Positions 42,744-53,395 of a stretch of 64,000 nt of DNA are shown here, in pieces. Made by a program: the position numbers and the translations under genes. This stretch comes from Dugong dugon (Eukaryota; Chordata; Mammalia; Sirenia; Dugongidae). Under the pieces are notes generated by a model, which searched no databases, had not been told where the DNA came from, and worked only from the letters and a program-made list of their open reading frames with translations. How positions within the stretch are numbered: the stretch's first letter is position 1; each line of letters opens with the position of its first letter. Location: the NCBI GenBank assembly GCA_030035585.1, contig CM057469.1, positions 14,068,501 to 14,132,500 of the forward strand, written 5' to 3'.

Positions 42744-43957
42744 GAAAAACTATAGAGATAGGACAAGCCCTTGTGGGTTTAGGGAGTCGACACCTTGGGC
42801 TAATGTGGAGAGTAGGTTTCTTCACTGGAGTGTGCTAAACCTCACTTTCTTTGTGGGGCGGCAGACTAGCCCTGCTGTAGAGAGTTACAAGTTGAGTGAC
42901 CTGTCCCCAAAGCCAGCAGAACAAGGCCAGAGCCCTGTCTCCTGCCCCACTAGCCTGGGGGGCCTCTATCCATCTTAGTCCTGAGGGAGGCTGGGCCAGG
43001 GACCTGCTTCCTCATTTCACTTTTAATGCAGTAACTGCTGGAGCCCAAGGCATTTTGGGGAAGAAGGCATATGAATTCACAGACAGAAAGCAAAACAGCT
43101 ATTTGTCTGCTTGGCTGTGTGGGTGGGAGGAGGCAGTGGGCGGGGGGGGGGGTGCGGTTTGTGCTGGTGGCCACTGTGGATGGATATGATCATTCTGTAA
43201 CTGATTATGTTCCAGACATTCTGTTTGACTGTCTGTCCTCTGTCCATTAGTTCAGTTTGGCACTGCCAGTATGTTAAATTCGTTCATTATTTTGTTTCTG
43301 AAACAAAGCTGGACACAATGGCTCCCCTGCCTCACTGGGCCTGGGGGGCAGTGAGAGGACGTCTGCATTCTCTGTGGAAGCTGACCACTTGGCACTCTTC
43401 AGGGCTCCTCAGAGGTCCTGTTTCTCCCACCTCAGGATTTCCCCTGAGCACAGCACCATCAGCCCAGGCCACTCTTGTTGGAAGAGAAGGGGACTGACAT
43501 GTATTGGGTGCTGCATCTGAGCTAACACAGTGCTGGAGGAGCACGTGTTATAGCGGCTAAGAATCCTGGAGAGAGGCGTTGGTGTTTTACAGCTTGACGT
43601 TACTGATGGGTTCCTGAGGGACTGGGAGAGATTAAGGTCCTAGCTAACACTGTGCAATTTATCTGTCTCCAGAACCCCGTGTCCTTCCCACTCTGCTGTG
43701 CTCAGCATATTGGCACCCACCGCCACCCCCTTCTCAGGTCGCCTTGGGGACCAGGAGATGTTTGCAGGTTATGTGGGTTAGGTGGTAGCTAAGAGTTTGT
43801 CCAGTGTGAGTACTGCCTGCCTGCTCAGTATAAAGATCTTTTCAAACCTGGAGTGTGAAGCAGGCCCATATCAGCTACCTAAAGTAGCAGCAGCCTCCTG
43901 CCCAGCTTCGGGATCACAGCTGCCCCTCCTCGTGTGTCATCACATTTACCACAACCT
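42744..43957. other. Intron, no repeat recognised
   Basis: A G11 run is at 43142-43152. No gene or clear repeat. Confidence 0.45.
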
Positions 43958-43969
43958 ATACTTACCTTA

Positions 43970-44133
43970 GGAGCCCTGGTGGCGCAGGGGTTAAGAGCTC
44001 AGCTGCTAACGAAAAAGTCAGCAGTTCAAATCCACCAGCCGCTGCTTGGAAACCCTATGGGGCAGTTCTACTCTGTCCTTTAGGGTCGCTATGAGTCGGA
44101 ATCGACTCGATGGCAAAGGTTTTGTTTGTTTTA
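43970..44133 (+). mobile_element. AfroSINE, short form, inserted at an older SINE's target
   Basis: GGAGCCCTGGTGGCGCAGGG to GAATCGACTCGATGGCAAAG. ATACTTACCTTA (43958-43969) and ATACTTACCGTA (44134-44145) flank it. Confidence 0.95.
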
Positions 44134-44145
44134 ATACTTACCGTA

Positions 44146-44487
44146 AGAAGGTAGTGGTGGTTTGGTGATAGAATTCTTGCCATCCACATGGGAGACCGGG
44201 GTTTGATTCCCAGCCAACGCACCTCGTGTGCAGCCACCACCCACCTGTCAGTGGAGGCTTGCGTGTTGCTATGATGCTGAAAAGGTTTCAGCGGAGCTTC
44301 CAGACCAAGATGGACTAAGAAGAAAGGCCTGGCAATCTACTTCTGAAAATCAGCCAGTGAAAACCCTATGGATCACAATGGGATCTACAACCGATCAAGG
44401 GGATGGCCCAGGATGAGGTAGCATTTCGTTCCATTGTGCATGGAGTCACCATGAGCCAGGGCCAACTCAGCAGCGGCTGATAACAAC
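44146..44487 (+). mobile_element. tRNA-Gly-headed composite SINE with target duplication
   Basis: The head to 44221 has GTAGTGGTGGTTTGGTGATA and the B box GGTTTGATTCC (44200-44210). The body has CACCACCCACCTGTCAGTGG and AAGAAAGGCCTGGCAATCTA. The end is GCCAACTCAGCAGCGGCTGA plus TAACAAC. ATACTTACCTTA follows at 44488-44499. Confidence 0.88.
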
Positions 44488-44785
44488 ATACTTACCTTAG
44501 TTAAGTACTTACTTATCCCCGGTGGCAGAGACTTCATTTGTTTTATTCCCCTCTGTATCTGCAGAGCCCTGGCCACTGCCTGGCATGTAGTAGGAGCTCA
44601 CTAAATCCTTGTCATTTGTTGTTAAGGCTTGACTGTTCACTCCCTCAAGGCAGGGGGTGTGGCCGCCCACTCTCCACTGTTTTTCAGCACTTAGAAGGGT
44701 GCCTGGCATGCAGTAGGTGCTCAGTAATTACTTGAAAGAAGGAATAAATGGAAGTGAGTAAACAAAGGCATCAGCCTCGAGGCTC

Positions 44786-44935
44786 AGTATTACAATGGAA
44801 AGAGCGCTGGTTTTGGAGTTAGGACATGGCTCCCTGCCTTGCCTTCATTAGCTGCGTGACCTTGAGCCACCTACATGTCGTCTGGCCCTGGATTTCCCTG
44901 TGTACAGGAAGACTCCTCGAGCCCCAGGCCTGTCC
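44786..44935 (+). mobile_element. MIR SINE
   Basis: GAAAGAGCGCTGGTTTTGGA, TTAGCTGCGTGACCTTGAGC. Confidence 0.7.
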
Positions 44936-45815
44936 AGCATTGCAATGTGAGCACAAGGTGTACCAGGCTCTCCAAGTTGGAACTGCAGTTGTTCACGAAA
45001 GCTTGCTCAGCTGGGTAGGGTTAGAGGTAAAACACTTCAGTGTCTTTGCCTTGGTTGTGTTTTTAGATTGTCCTTTTCTCTCTCTCTGAGTCAAGAGGCG
45101 GCTATTCTTCTCTCTGCCAGACAGAGTGGTATATTTTGGTTTGGGTCAGTGCTCGGCTGTGCAGAATCACCCTGCGGGCCTTTCTAAGAGCTGAGGGATG
45201 CATGTCCCTGCCTTGGTAGTTGTGCGGCCCTGCCTTAGAATACATGCCCTTAATGCATGTTTAATGCCTGGGTCCCACGAAAAGCAGGGGGGCCAGAGAG
45301 TTACTCAATTGTGCATTTATCTGGTTCCTGTGCCCAGAGGGCCTGTGTGCGCACACCGGCACTCACAGTAGCAACGATCATCATTTCTCCAGCACTGACA
45401 TACTATCTGGCAGAATCTGGGAGCCCCTGGACACAGCCATCACGTAAGCATGAGGCAGCTGGTGGAATAAAGAATCTGATCCCCCCCGCCCGCCCCCCCC
45501 AGTCCCCAGAGACCTGCCCTGGAATTGCAGGAAATAGGAACAACAACCATAATAATCATACTGACGCGAACAGTGATAGGCGCTTAAGGCAATCACGTCT
45601 TTTATCCAAGGGACACAATATGCTCTCCTAACAAATGTTTAGTCAAACATTGTGGGAAGTAGTTGAGGAGTAGGGGGTGGATGAGAGGCCCTAGCAACCG
45701 TAGTGAGAAAGAAGCCAAAGTGCCTGGCTTCTGGAAAGTTCCTCATTTGAGGGCCGGTCTGAATCCTCCGAGGGCACCCACTAATGCCTCCTTTTTCTTT
45801 TCTTTTTGCATCCAG
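44936..45815. other. End of last CNIH3 intron
   Basis: No clear repeat. A C-run lies at 45481-45500. The pyrimidine tract 45789-45815 is the acceptor of the terminal exon. Confidence 0.5.
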
Positions 45816-45843
45816 CATGATCTACACTTTAGTGAGCTCTTAA
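45816..45843 (+). CDS. CNIH3: CNIH3 terminal coding exon part (residues 152-160 and stop)
   Basis: After a long pyrimidine tract and the acceptor GCATCCAG (to 45815), base C completes TG|C (Cys152). Then come ATG ATC TAC ACT TTA GTG and AGC TCT TAA, coding MIYTLVSS and stop. This is exactly the C-terminus of CNIH3; CNIH2 ends in a similar MVYTLVSF. The coding part is only 28 bp, too short to be found as an ORF, and is identified by splice phase and family knowledge. It sits 5.0 kb after the previous exon, and the 3' UTR follows directly. Confidence 0.95.
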
Positions 45844-47766
45844 AGACCACGAGCGTCATCAGAGACTGGGACAGGAGAAGCTGTGGCTGAGACATGCACC
45901 TTCGCTGGTGGTTCGCAGCGGGACCCAGAGTGGGGATGAGGGAGGAGGAGACCCAGCAGGCAGTTGGACGGAATCAGGAACAGAAATGGTGCGCGGCCAG
46001 TGGGCTGAGCTAATTGTGCGTCTGTTGTTGCCCTGTGTCCCGTAGTCTTTGGCATTCCAAACCCTACATGCAGCTTGTGTGTCCCTTCTGAGCACGGGGG
46101 CGGGGGAGTGGTGATGAAACGCTCAAGCTCTCCTGAGTGGGAATTGCTGCTTATTGAATCCATGTCATCGGACAGCTCCCTGTAATTTCACCCTGCATTT
46201 CCGGACCGTGAGAGTGGAGGCCCAGAGGCTGGAAGATGCCTGTTCAGGAACAGAACGACCCAGAGTCAGGGCGAGTCTGCGGGCTCCCATCCAACGCCTC
46301 GCGATGTTGTAGACTACTCAGGACTTCTCGTGTTCCTTCCAAGCCGTGGCCAAGACCATCACCCCAAGTGGGAGGGGGCTAGGAGGTGTGCGGAATTTGC
46401 CTTCAGTGGCACCCAGCCCTGAGCCTGCAGGGGTGTTTATTTCCATGCTCTGCTTTGTGAGAGCCAGGCTCGATGACATCATGAGTTGGGTTGGGGGCAG
46501 TACGTTGGTAATAAGTCACGTCCAGAATCACAGGGGCGGGGTGGGGAGGGGGGATCATAGGAAAAAAATGATTTTTTTAAAACGTTTCCCACACGCTCAT
46601 GGTGTTGATTCTTCACTACAAGTGTGTAGTCTTCTGTTGCCGCCCAAAACCATCATTGTCATTTCGTGCAAATCAACTGGTCAACACCAGTCAAACCACC
46701 TTCTTTTCAAGATCCCCAAACAGTTCTGAGTGCAGAAGTTCCCTCAGAGTGGCTGCTTTGTACTGTGGGTATCTGGCAGCCAGGCAGTGAGACAACATAA
46801 TTATAATTATAACAACATAATTATAACTTCATTAAGTGATGCTGCATCACTCGTACGGTTCAATTCAATATGAGGACATAAGCTTATTTAGAATTTTCCA
46901 TCTGACGTTCTCTTCTCTCTTGGGTGGGAGTTGTGCTAGGGGGTTGTAAATAATGACAAGGCTGAGATTTTTATTATGTTTAAGTCGGGCATAGTGATTT
47001 TGACCTTATTCCCCAAACTTCCTTTTTTCTCCACTGTTTGACCCACACAGGCTATTTATACGTGTACCACGCTCCCGTTGGAAACCTGTGAGTCAGGTTT
47101 ATGAATGGTGTTGGTGTAACATGTCGTGTGCTATGTTTAAAACCCAGCGACAACTTGAGTGTCTTACCTAACTGCTGTCTCATTTAAACCCCATTTTGGG
47201 CTGGGCTGGTTTCCAGATGGTTGGTAAACTGGTAGGTAGAAAAAGCAGATTTTCAAAAAAGGCATTTTGCTTCTAAAAATCCTACAGAAAACAAAATGCA
47301 GGTTTCTGTTCTGAGGCTGAAGGTATAAAACCATAGAATAAGAGGCAGTATTTTTGGGAGAATGCCTCCTCTCCTGCCGATACCCATTCTCCTGGTTGGG
47401 TCTCTGTTGTTGAAGGTGGAGAGTTACTCTCAGGGCTGCTTGGCTGGTCTTTGGCTTCACTCCTGAGAGAACCAGTTACCTTCATTCAGGGCAAAGCCCT
47501 GGTTCCAGACTGCAGACGGCACATCTAACGGCATAGCCATCTTCAAATGCAACAGGAAGGGGATGGTAGATGGTCCATGTTACTTCCCACCATGGAACTG
47601 CTTTTATACGTCGCCTCCTTCCAGAAAGATTGGAAGTGGCTTATAATAGCAGACACAAGTACACAAAGACTGTGGAATGGAATCAGGAAATCCAAGCTTA
47701 TGAAGGAGGGAAACACAGGGGTACCAACTTCCTGAGCTACTCTAGTTACTGTGGTTGAGCATTAAA
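45844..47766 (+). other. CNIH3: CNIH3 3' UTR (end uncertain)
   Basis: This is repeat-free sequence directly after the CNIH3 stop. It is G-rich near the start and AT-rich toward the end. A possible poly(A) signal ATTAAA lies at 47761-47766, just before a MIR starts. TATAAA near 47325 is a weaker candidate. The true cleavage site cannot be decided from sequence alone. A short direct repeat of ACATAATTATAA is seen at 46794-46825. Confidence 0.5.
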
Positions 47767-47784
47767 TTTGATGTAATTTCTATT

Positions 47785-48180
47785 AGTAGCAAATAACAAT
47801 TCATATTTAGAGTGCTTTACATTTTACAAAGCCCTGCTGGCGCAGTGGTTAAGAGTTCGGCTGCTAATCAAAAGGTCAGCAGTTCGAACGCACCAGCTGC
47901 TCCTTGGAAACTCTATGATGCAGTTCTACTCTGTTCTATAGGGTCGCTATGAATCGGAATCAGCTCGACGGCAATGGGGTTTTTTGGTTTACGTTTTACA
48001 GATTGCTTTCACGTACAGCTTCTCATTTGACCCTCCTCAAAAATCCTGTGGGTGACGTTGATGCTATTATTTTTCCCATTTTGTAGATAATGAAGCTGAG
48101 GCTCAGAGAGGGTAAGTGACTTGTCGTAGTCACATGGCAGTCTCAGACCTGACTTTGAGTCCAGGCCTTTTGATTTTAAA
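47785..48180 (-). mobile_element. MIR SINE split by an AfroSINE
   Basis: Right part: CTTCTCATTTGACCCTCCTC, CCCATTTTGTAGATAATGAA, GAGAGGGTAAGTGACTTGTC. Confidence 0.82.
47829..47987 (+). mobile_element. AfroSINE, short form, with 13-bp target duplication
   Basis: AGCCCTGCTGGCGCAGTGG to CAGCTCGACGGCAATGGGG. TTTACATTTTACA (47816-47828) and TTTACGTTTTACA (47988-48000) flank it. Confidence 0.95.
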
Positions 48181-48183
48181 ACT

Positions 48184-48626
48184 TGTCATGGATTTAATTG
48201 TGTCCCCCCCAAAATACGTGTTATAAATCCTAACCCCTGTACCTGTGGATGTAATCCCGTTTGGGAATATGATTTTCTTTGTATGTTAATGAAGTCAGGT
48301 CAGTGTATAGTATGTCTTACACCAGTCACTTCTGAGATATAAAAGGAACAGACTAAGCACAGAAGAAAGCAGACACAGGAAAGACCAACACTATCTGAAG
48401 ATGAAGGGGGCCGACCCGCCTACAAACCTGGGAACGCCAAGGATGGCCGGTAGAGAAGTTGAGACAACGATCTTCCCTCAGAGCCAGCAGAGAAAGAGCC
48501 TTCCCCTAGAACTGATGCCCTGAATTTGGACTTCTAGCCTCTTGAACTCTGAGAAAATAAATTTCTGTTCATTAAAGCCATCCACTTGTGGTATTCCTGT
48601 TATAGTGGCACTAAGAAACTAAGACA
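48184..48626 (+). mobile_element. ERVL-MaLR-type solo LTR
   Basis: TGTCATGGATTTAATTGTGT to GTGGCACTAAGAAACTAAGACA, AATAAA at 48557-48562. Flanks AAACT/AAACC fit a 5-bp target duplication with one change. LTR only. Confidence 0.9.
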
Positions 48627-49204
48627 AAACCCCATGTCCATTTTATCATACCTGAAAGCTGGAGAAGTAGCTTGGGTCCTGTTAAACTTTGATTAGTAGT
48701 ATTAACTTTTTAAGAAAAAGAGAAGGTTTAAAAATAGAACTTTGGAGGAAGTGTTTGGGCAGCCTGGTTTCCTTTTCCTTCCATTGCTAGCCTCAGACTT
48801 GCTGGTTGTGGAGGGTTTTTCTCTTTTTTTTTTTAACTGATGTAATTAAATGAAGTTTCCATTTCAAGTTATTCTCCCATACAGAATTTTTTTTTTTTTT
48901 TTTAACGTACATTGTTATGAGACCCCAACCGCTCACCCCATTCTGCAACAGCACACTCCTCCCCTCCGCCCCTGATTCCCCATGAACATTCAACCGGCTT
49001 CTTACTCTCTCTGCCTTCCCTGGAGGGTTCTTTTCTAAGGTGACCCTTTAAAAGCTTTAAAAACTAGACGTGCCTCATAGTTAGCTCTTAACTTTATGAA
49101 AGAGTAAGGATTCAGATAGTTACCTCCCACAAGTTGTGACTGGGAAATAATCTTTGTGGTCTGCTGGGAATTTCAGCCAGTTTTCAGTTCCTGGGAGAAG
49201 ATAA
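48627..49204. other. No recognised feature
   Basis: Two T-runs (48824-48834, 48888-48903) suggest small retroposon tails, but no body is recognised. Confidence 0.4.
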
Positions 49205-49352
49205 TCATGATGGTAAAAATAAGAGTAATGGCCACAGTGTATGGAGCACATGTTGTGTGCCAGGCCCTGTATTAAGTACTTCATACCCCTGATCTCAACC
49301 AACCCTCACAGTGATCCTATAAAGCAGGTTAGATATTCTTATCCCCACCTTA

Positions 49353-49563
49353 AAAAACAAACCAGTTACCATCGAGTCAGTTCCGACTCATGGTGACCCC
49401 ATGTGTTTTAGAGTAGCACTGCACTCTATAGGGTTTTCAAGACTGTGACTGTTCAGAAGTAGATCACCAGGTCTTTCTTCCAAGGCGCTCTTAGGTGTGT
49501 TCGAACTGCCAGCCTTTTCGTTAGTAGTCCAGGGCTTAACCGTTTGCAATACCCAAGGACTCT
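49353..49563 (-). mobile_element. AfroSINE, long form
   Basis: CCAGTTACCATCGAGTCAGT to GCAATACCCAAGGACTCT. It is flanked by copies of ATCCCCACCTTA (49341-49352 and 49564-49575). Confidence 0.92.
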
Positions 49564-49575
49564 ATCCCCACCTTA

Positions 49576-49742
49576 AAACAAACAAACAAAAACCAAACCC
49601 ACTACTGTCTAGATTCCAACTCATAGTGACCCTACAGCACAGAGTAGAACTGCCCCATAGGTTTTCCAAGGAGCAGCTGGTGGATTTGAACTGTCGACCT
49701 TTTGGTTACCAGCCAAGCTCTTAACCACTGTGCCACCAGAGC
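49576..49742 (-). mobile_element. AfroSINE, short form
   Basis: CCCACTACTGTCTAGATTCC to CACTGTGCCACCAGAGC, flanked by ATCCCCACCTTA at 49564-49575 and 49743-49754. Confidence 0.92.
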
Positions 49743-49844
49743 ATCCCCACCTTACCAGTGAGGAAATAGGGAAGCTCGGGAAGATGAGTCTTCCCTAGGT
49801 GATCTAACCCCAGAACAAGAGCGCAATCTATGAATAAGTCATCA

Positions 49845-50060
49845 AATAATAGTAATTGTTCTAAATTGAGGTGCCAGGCATTATTCTCTATGCTTCCTCT
49901 ACTTTTTTCTGGTCCTTACAATAGTCCCTTGAGATAGATATGATCTCAGTTTGATAGACAAGGGAACTCTGAGAAGATGAGTTACTTGCACAGACCCACA
50001 ACTAGCAAGCGGTGTGTGTAGCTGCAGCTGGAATTTCAGCCCAGGCCTGCCTCTTTTCAC
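49845..50060 (-). mobile_element. MIR SINE
   Basis: GAGGTGCCAGGCATTATTCT, GACAAGGGAACTCTGAGAAG, ACCCACAACTAGCAAGCGG. Confidence 0.75.
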
Positions 50061-50339
50061 ATCATTTTGCCTGCTGGAATTTCTTCATCTCCCATTGTTT
50101 ATCCCTGAGAAATGGCTGAAAGGAGGAAGGAGGGTGAAGCAGAAGAAAGAGCAGCCTGGATAAATCCCAAAGTGAATATTGCCCTTGAGCGATTGAGAGC
50201 TCGTTCCTCCCAGCGGGCGTCTGGTGCATCAAAGAGCGAGTTTCCCGGGCCACAGACACCATCTGCAGGTGCTGAGCTGGCTCCTGTTCCCTTCGTGAGG
50301 CCTGGCGTGCGGTGTGGCTGTGCCTAAAGGGTCAGACTG

Positions 50340-50500
50340 TGAGCCAGGGGAGTTAGTTAAGCTCACTTTTCACTTCGCTACAGCAGGAAGAATAATATCG
50401 ACCACCCCACTGGCTTGTTATGAAGATTTAACAAGTTCATCTTTGCAAAGAACTTAAAACAGTGCCTGGCATGTGGTACACACTCTCTAATGCTTGTCAT
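50340..50500 (+). mobile_element. MIR SINE fragment
   Basis: GGCTTGTTATGAAGATTTAA, AACTTAAAACAGTGCCTGGC. Confidence 0.65.
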
Positions 50501-50734
50501 GGGGTGAGTCTTCTGATGCCGTCCTTTGTCTGCCCTGTGCTCATGCCAGGCCTTGGCAAGTTCCCCCAAAAGGAAAGAAGCCGACTAGCCATCTGGGAAG
50601 GGAGTGAAGACCCCTGAGTCCAGCTGCCCTCCCGCTGCACTGTCGACTCTATACTATCCTGAGCAGAGGCCCCAGGCACCCACCTGGCACCTTTTCGTAA
50701 TGCCGTGTTCTCTAGCCAAGAATGATAAAACCGC

Positions 50735-51165
50735 CGTGGAATACACAAAGCACCTGACATATGTTGTCTCATTTAATCCCACAGCAATCTCATGAAGTAG
50801 AACTGTTACCGCCTCCATTTTGTAGTTGAACATACTAAAGCTGACAGAGGATAAGCAAATGGTCCACCATCACAATTGCTAGTAAGTAGTAGTGGAGCAT
50901 AGAAGGAGCCCTGGAGGCACAATGGTGAAAGGCTCAGCTGCTAACCGAAAGGTTGGGAGTTAGAACCCACAGCCACTCCACAGGAGAAGAACCTGGCAAT
51001 CAACTCCTGTAAAGATTACAGCCTAGAAACCCCTATGCAGAGCTCTACTTTGTTACATGGGGTCGTTGTAAGTCAGAATCAACTCCATGGCACCTAACAA
51101 CAGCAACAGTGGAGCATCTTCTCGAACCCAGGTCTTTTCAACTCCAGGGCCTTAACCATTTTTAT
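50735..51165 (-). mobile_element. MIR SINE split by an AfroSINE
   Basis: Left: TGTTGTCTCATTTAATCCCA, CCTCCATTTTGTAGTTGAAC. Right: ACCCAGGTCTTTTCAACTCC. Confidence 0.82.
50901..51107 (+). mobile_element. AfroSINE, longer form, with 10-bp target duplication
   Basis: GGAGCCCTGGAGGCACAATG to AATCAACTCCATGGCACCTA. AGTGGAGCAT at 50891-50900 and 51108-51117. Confidence 0.93.
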
Positions 51166-51299
51166 ATTCTTGAGAGGGTGACCAAGAATAAAGAGCATCC
51201 GGAGGTGAGAAAGAAGGGGACAGGGGATGAAAAAGGAACAGGAGAGGGGCTGTCTCAAGACTGAGGCTCTGCCGACCTCACGCATTTCCCAGCAAGCAG

Positions 51300-51500
51300 C
51301 TCAGCGTGAGGGACTTTGCAATCAGAAAGATTTGGGCTATGTGATCTGGTGTGCAAGTTTCCTAACCTCTCTGAGACACAGCTTCATCATCTGTAAAATG
51401 GGGGCAATAATGCCTCTCTTTGAGTGTTGTGATAATTAACGTGAAGTATGTGCATAGAGCTCGTGGCAGAGAGTCTGGCTTGTAACCGGCCCTGAGCAAA
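51300..51500 (+). mobile_element. MIR SINE
   Basis: CCTAACCTCTCTGAGACACA, CATCTGTAAAATGGGGGCAA, GTGATAATTAACGTGAAGTA. Confidence 0.8.
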
Positions 51501-51689
51501 TCTTGGACCTCAGCACTGCTCTCCACTCCCCCTCCCTTCCCAGAGCTGAAGAGAGGATGATGTAGAATAAAACCGGTCAAACATTTCTCATAGTAGCACA
51601 TGGCAACATTCAATGAATCTTAGCTTCCTCCTTTTCCTCCCTCAGACCTGGGGGTGGACTGTCACAGGCACGTGACGTGGGTAACGGAG

Positions 51690-51890
51690 CTCAGCCCTCT
51701 TAAGAAAATCTCTCCTTTGCCTCCTATTTTTAGGCTCGGTAATTGTACCAATGTTGAATAAAGTTGTCACTGTTATGACAGTTTTGTTCTATTACATAAG
51801 AGATGAATGTAGCCAGCAAAATGCTTTGACAACAATTAATTGTGCTCATGCTGTGTCATTACACAGATTCATTTCATAACCCTTTCTTTT
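51690..51890. promoter_or_regulatory. Candidate conserved element downstream of CNIH3
   Basis: AT-rich repeat-free block with GTAATTGTACCAATGTTGAA, CAACAATTAATTGTGCTCAT (a SOX-type AACAAT and a palindromic AATTAATT) and GTCATTACACAGATTC. Strong texture of a conserved non-coding element. Confidence 0.4.
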
Positions 51891-52280
51891 CTTGGGCTTG
51901 GGCTGCTGTACTCCATGCTGGGTTCTGGTAAATGACTCTGTTGGCAGCGCCTTCTCCAGACCTCAGAGCTGCCTACCCAAGCAGAGAAGCCAGACATCTC
52001 ACAGGTCGCCTCTGGTCCCCGAGGCTGTGGCAGAAGGCAGAAATCACCTGCAATGTTTGCGGAGGCATGGTTGAACGTGCCCTTTGACTTTGCCTCATCC
52101 CAAGCAGAGGACAGAATGAGCAGAGGAGCAATCCTGCAGACACAACCAGGCGTTTCTAGGAGAGGCGGGGGCATGCTTTAGCTTCTTCCTGCTTTTAGGA
52201 GCAGGGAGCAGTCTCTCTTGCCGCTGGGAGCTCTGCTTGTGATGGAACTATTTTGCACATCTGTATTTGCAGAGGGAGAA
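51891..52280. other. No recognised feature
   Basis: GC-balanced 3' flank; opposite-strand ORFs show no family. Confidence 0.45.
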
Positions 52281-52482
52281 TCCCTGGGTAGTGCAAGTAG
52301 TTAACGTGCTCAACTGCTAACTGAAAGTTTGAAGGTTTGAGCCCACCTACAGGCACCTTGGAAAAAAAGCCCTGGCGATCTACTTCCAAAAAACTCAACC
52401 ACTGAAAATCCTATGGAGCACCGTTCTACTCTGACATACATGGGGTCGCCATGAGTCAGAGTGGACTCGACAGTGACCAGTT
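52281..52482 (+). mobile_element. AfroSINE, long form, with 17-bp target duplication
   Basis: TCCCTGGGTAGTGCAAGTAG to GTGGACTCGACAGTGACCAG. TATTTGCAGAGGGAGAA (52264-52280) and TATTTGCAGATGGAGAA (52483-52499). Confidence 0.94.
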
Positions 52483-52829
52483 TATTTGCAGATGGAGAAG
52501 ACCTTAGTGGTGACAGCTCGAATTGGGTTTCAATTCCTGCCTGTCATCCAGAAATAGAAACAGGGGCCAAACAGCCTCAAAATCGTATTTCCCAGGCTTT
52601 GACCCCACCTACTCTGTCTGCAGTCGTTTCTGTTCCCATTAAATTCTGCCCAGAGAGCTCTGGGTACCCCAGGAGTGTCTTCCTGTGCTATCAACTTGAC
52701 TTCTTGGCCACCACGTGATGCCCACGTTTTCTTCCTTCCCAGTGGTGTGCTACAGCCTGCTTATACAGGCTTGTGAGAGCGAATTGCTAAATTTTGTAGG
52801 GATATTGCAAAACAGCTGTTAAACACAGT

Positions 52830-53395
52830 CTCTTAGACTGGGTTCTCTAGAGAAGCAAAACCAGTGAAATATACATACATACATACATATATATATATAT
52901 TTGAATATATATATGTATATATATATGAAGAGATAGATTTATCTCAAGGAAATGGCTCACATGGTTGTAGAGGCTGGCAAGTCTCACGTCTGTGGGTCAG
53001 ACGTCAGGCTGGAGGCTTCTCCTGACTCACGTAGCTGCAGGGGCTGATGAACCCAAGATCAGCAGGCAATATGGCAGGGCACTGGTTCAAGTCCCAAGAA
53101 CCAGAGGTCAGATGATGACAAGCTGGATGCAGGATCCAGAGCTAGGAAAGTCAAGAAGTTTTGCCAGAACATCCATATATATTGAATTCAGGCCACACCC
53201 CTGAGGAAACTCCCCTTTCAACTGATTGGCTGATCACATCAGATCATACCATGGAGGTGATCACATTATATCACAAAATGGAGGATAACTACATCATTAC
53301 ATAACTGCCAAATTACATCATTACATAACTGCCAAGCCACTGAGAATCATGGCCCAGCCAAACTGACACACAACCTTAATCATCACACACAGCTA
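52830..53395 (-). mobile_element. ERVL (MLT2-like) solo LTR
   Basis: CTTAGACTGGGTTCTCTAGA at the left and CCTTAATCATCACAC at the right, with the TA/CATA tract that such LTRs carry at 52862-52927 and CTCAAGGAAATGGCTCACAT. A 25-bp direct repeat with ATTACATAACTGCCAA lies at about 53287-53335. LTR only. Confidence 0.7.
52862..52927. repeat. (CATA)n/(TA)n microsatellite in the LTR
   Basis: ACATACATACATACATATAT and onward. Confidence 0.95.

Larger units (their letters stand above)
49205..49830 (-). mobile_element. MIR SINE split by two AfroSINEs
   Basis: Left: CACATGTTGTGTGCCAGGCC, GATCTCAACCAACCCTCACA (to 49352). Right: CAGTGAGGAAATAGGGAAGC (from 49743). Confidence 0.82.
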
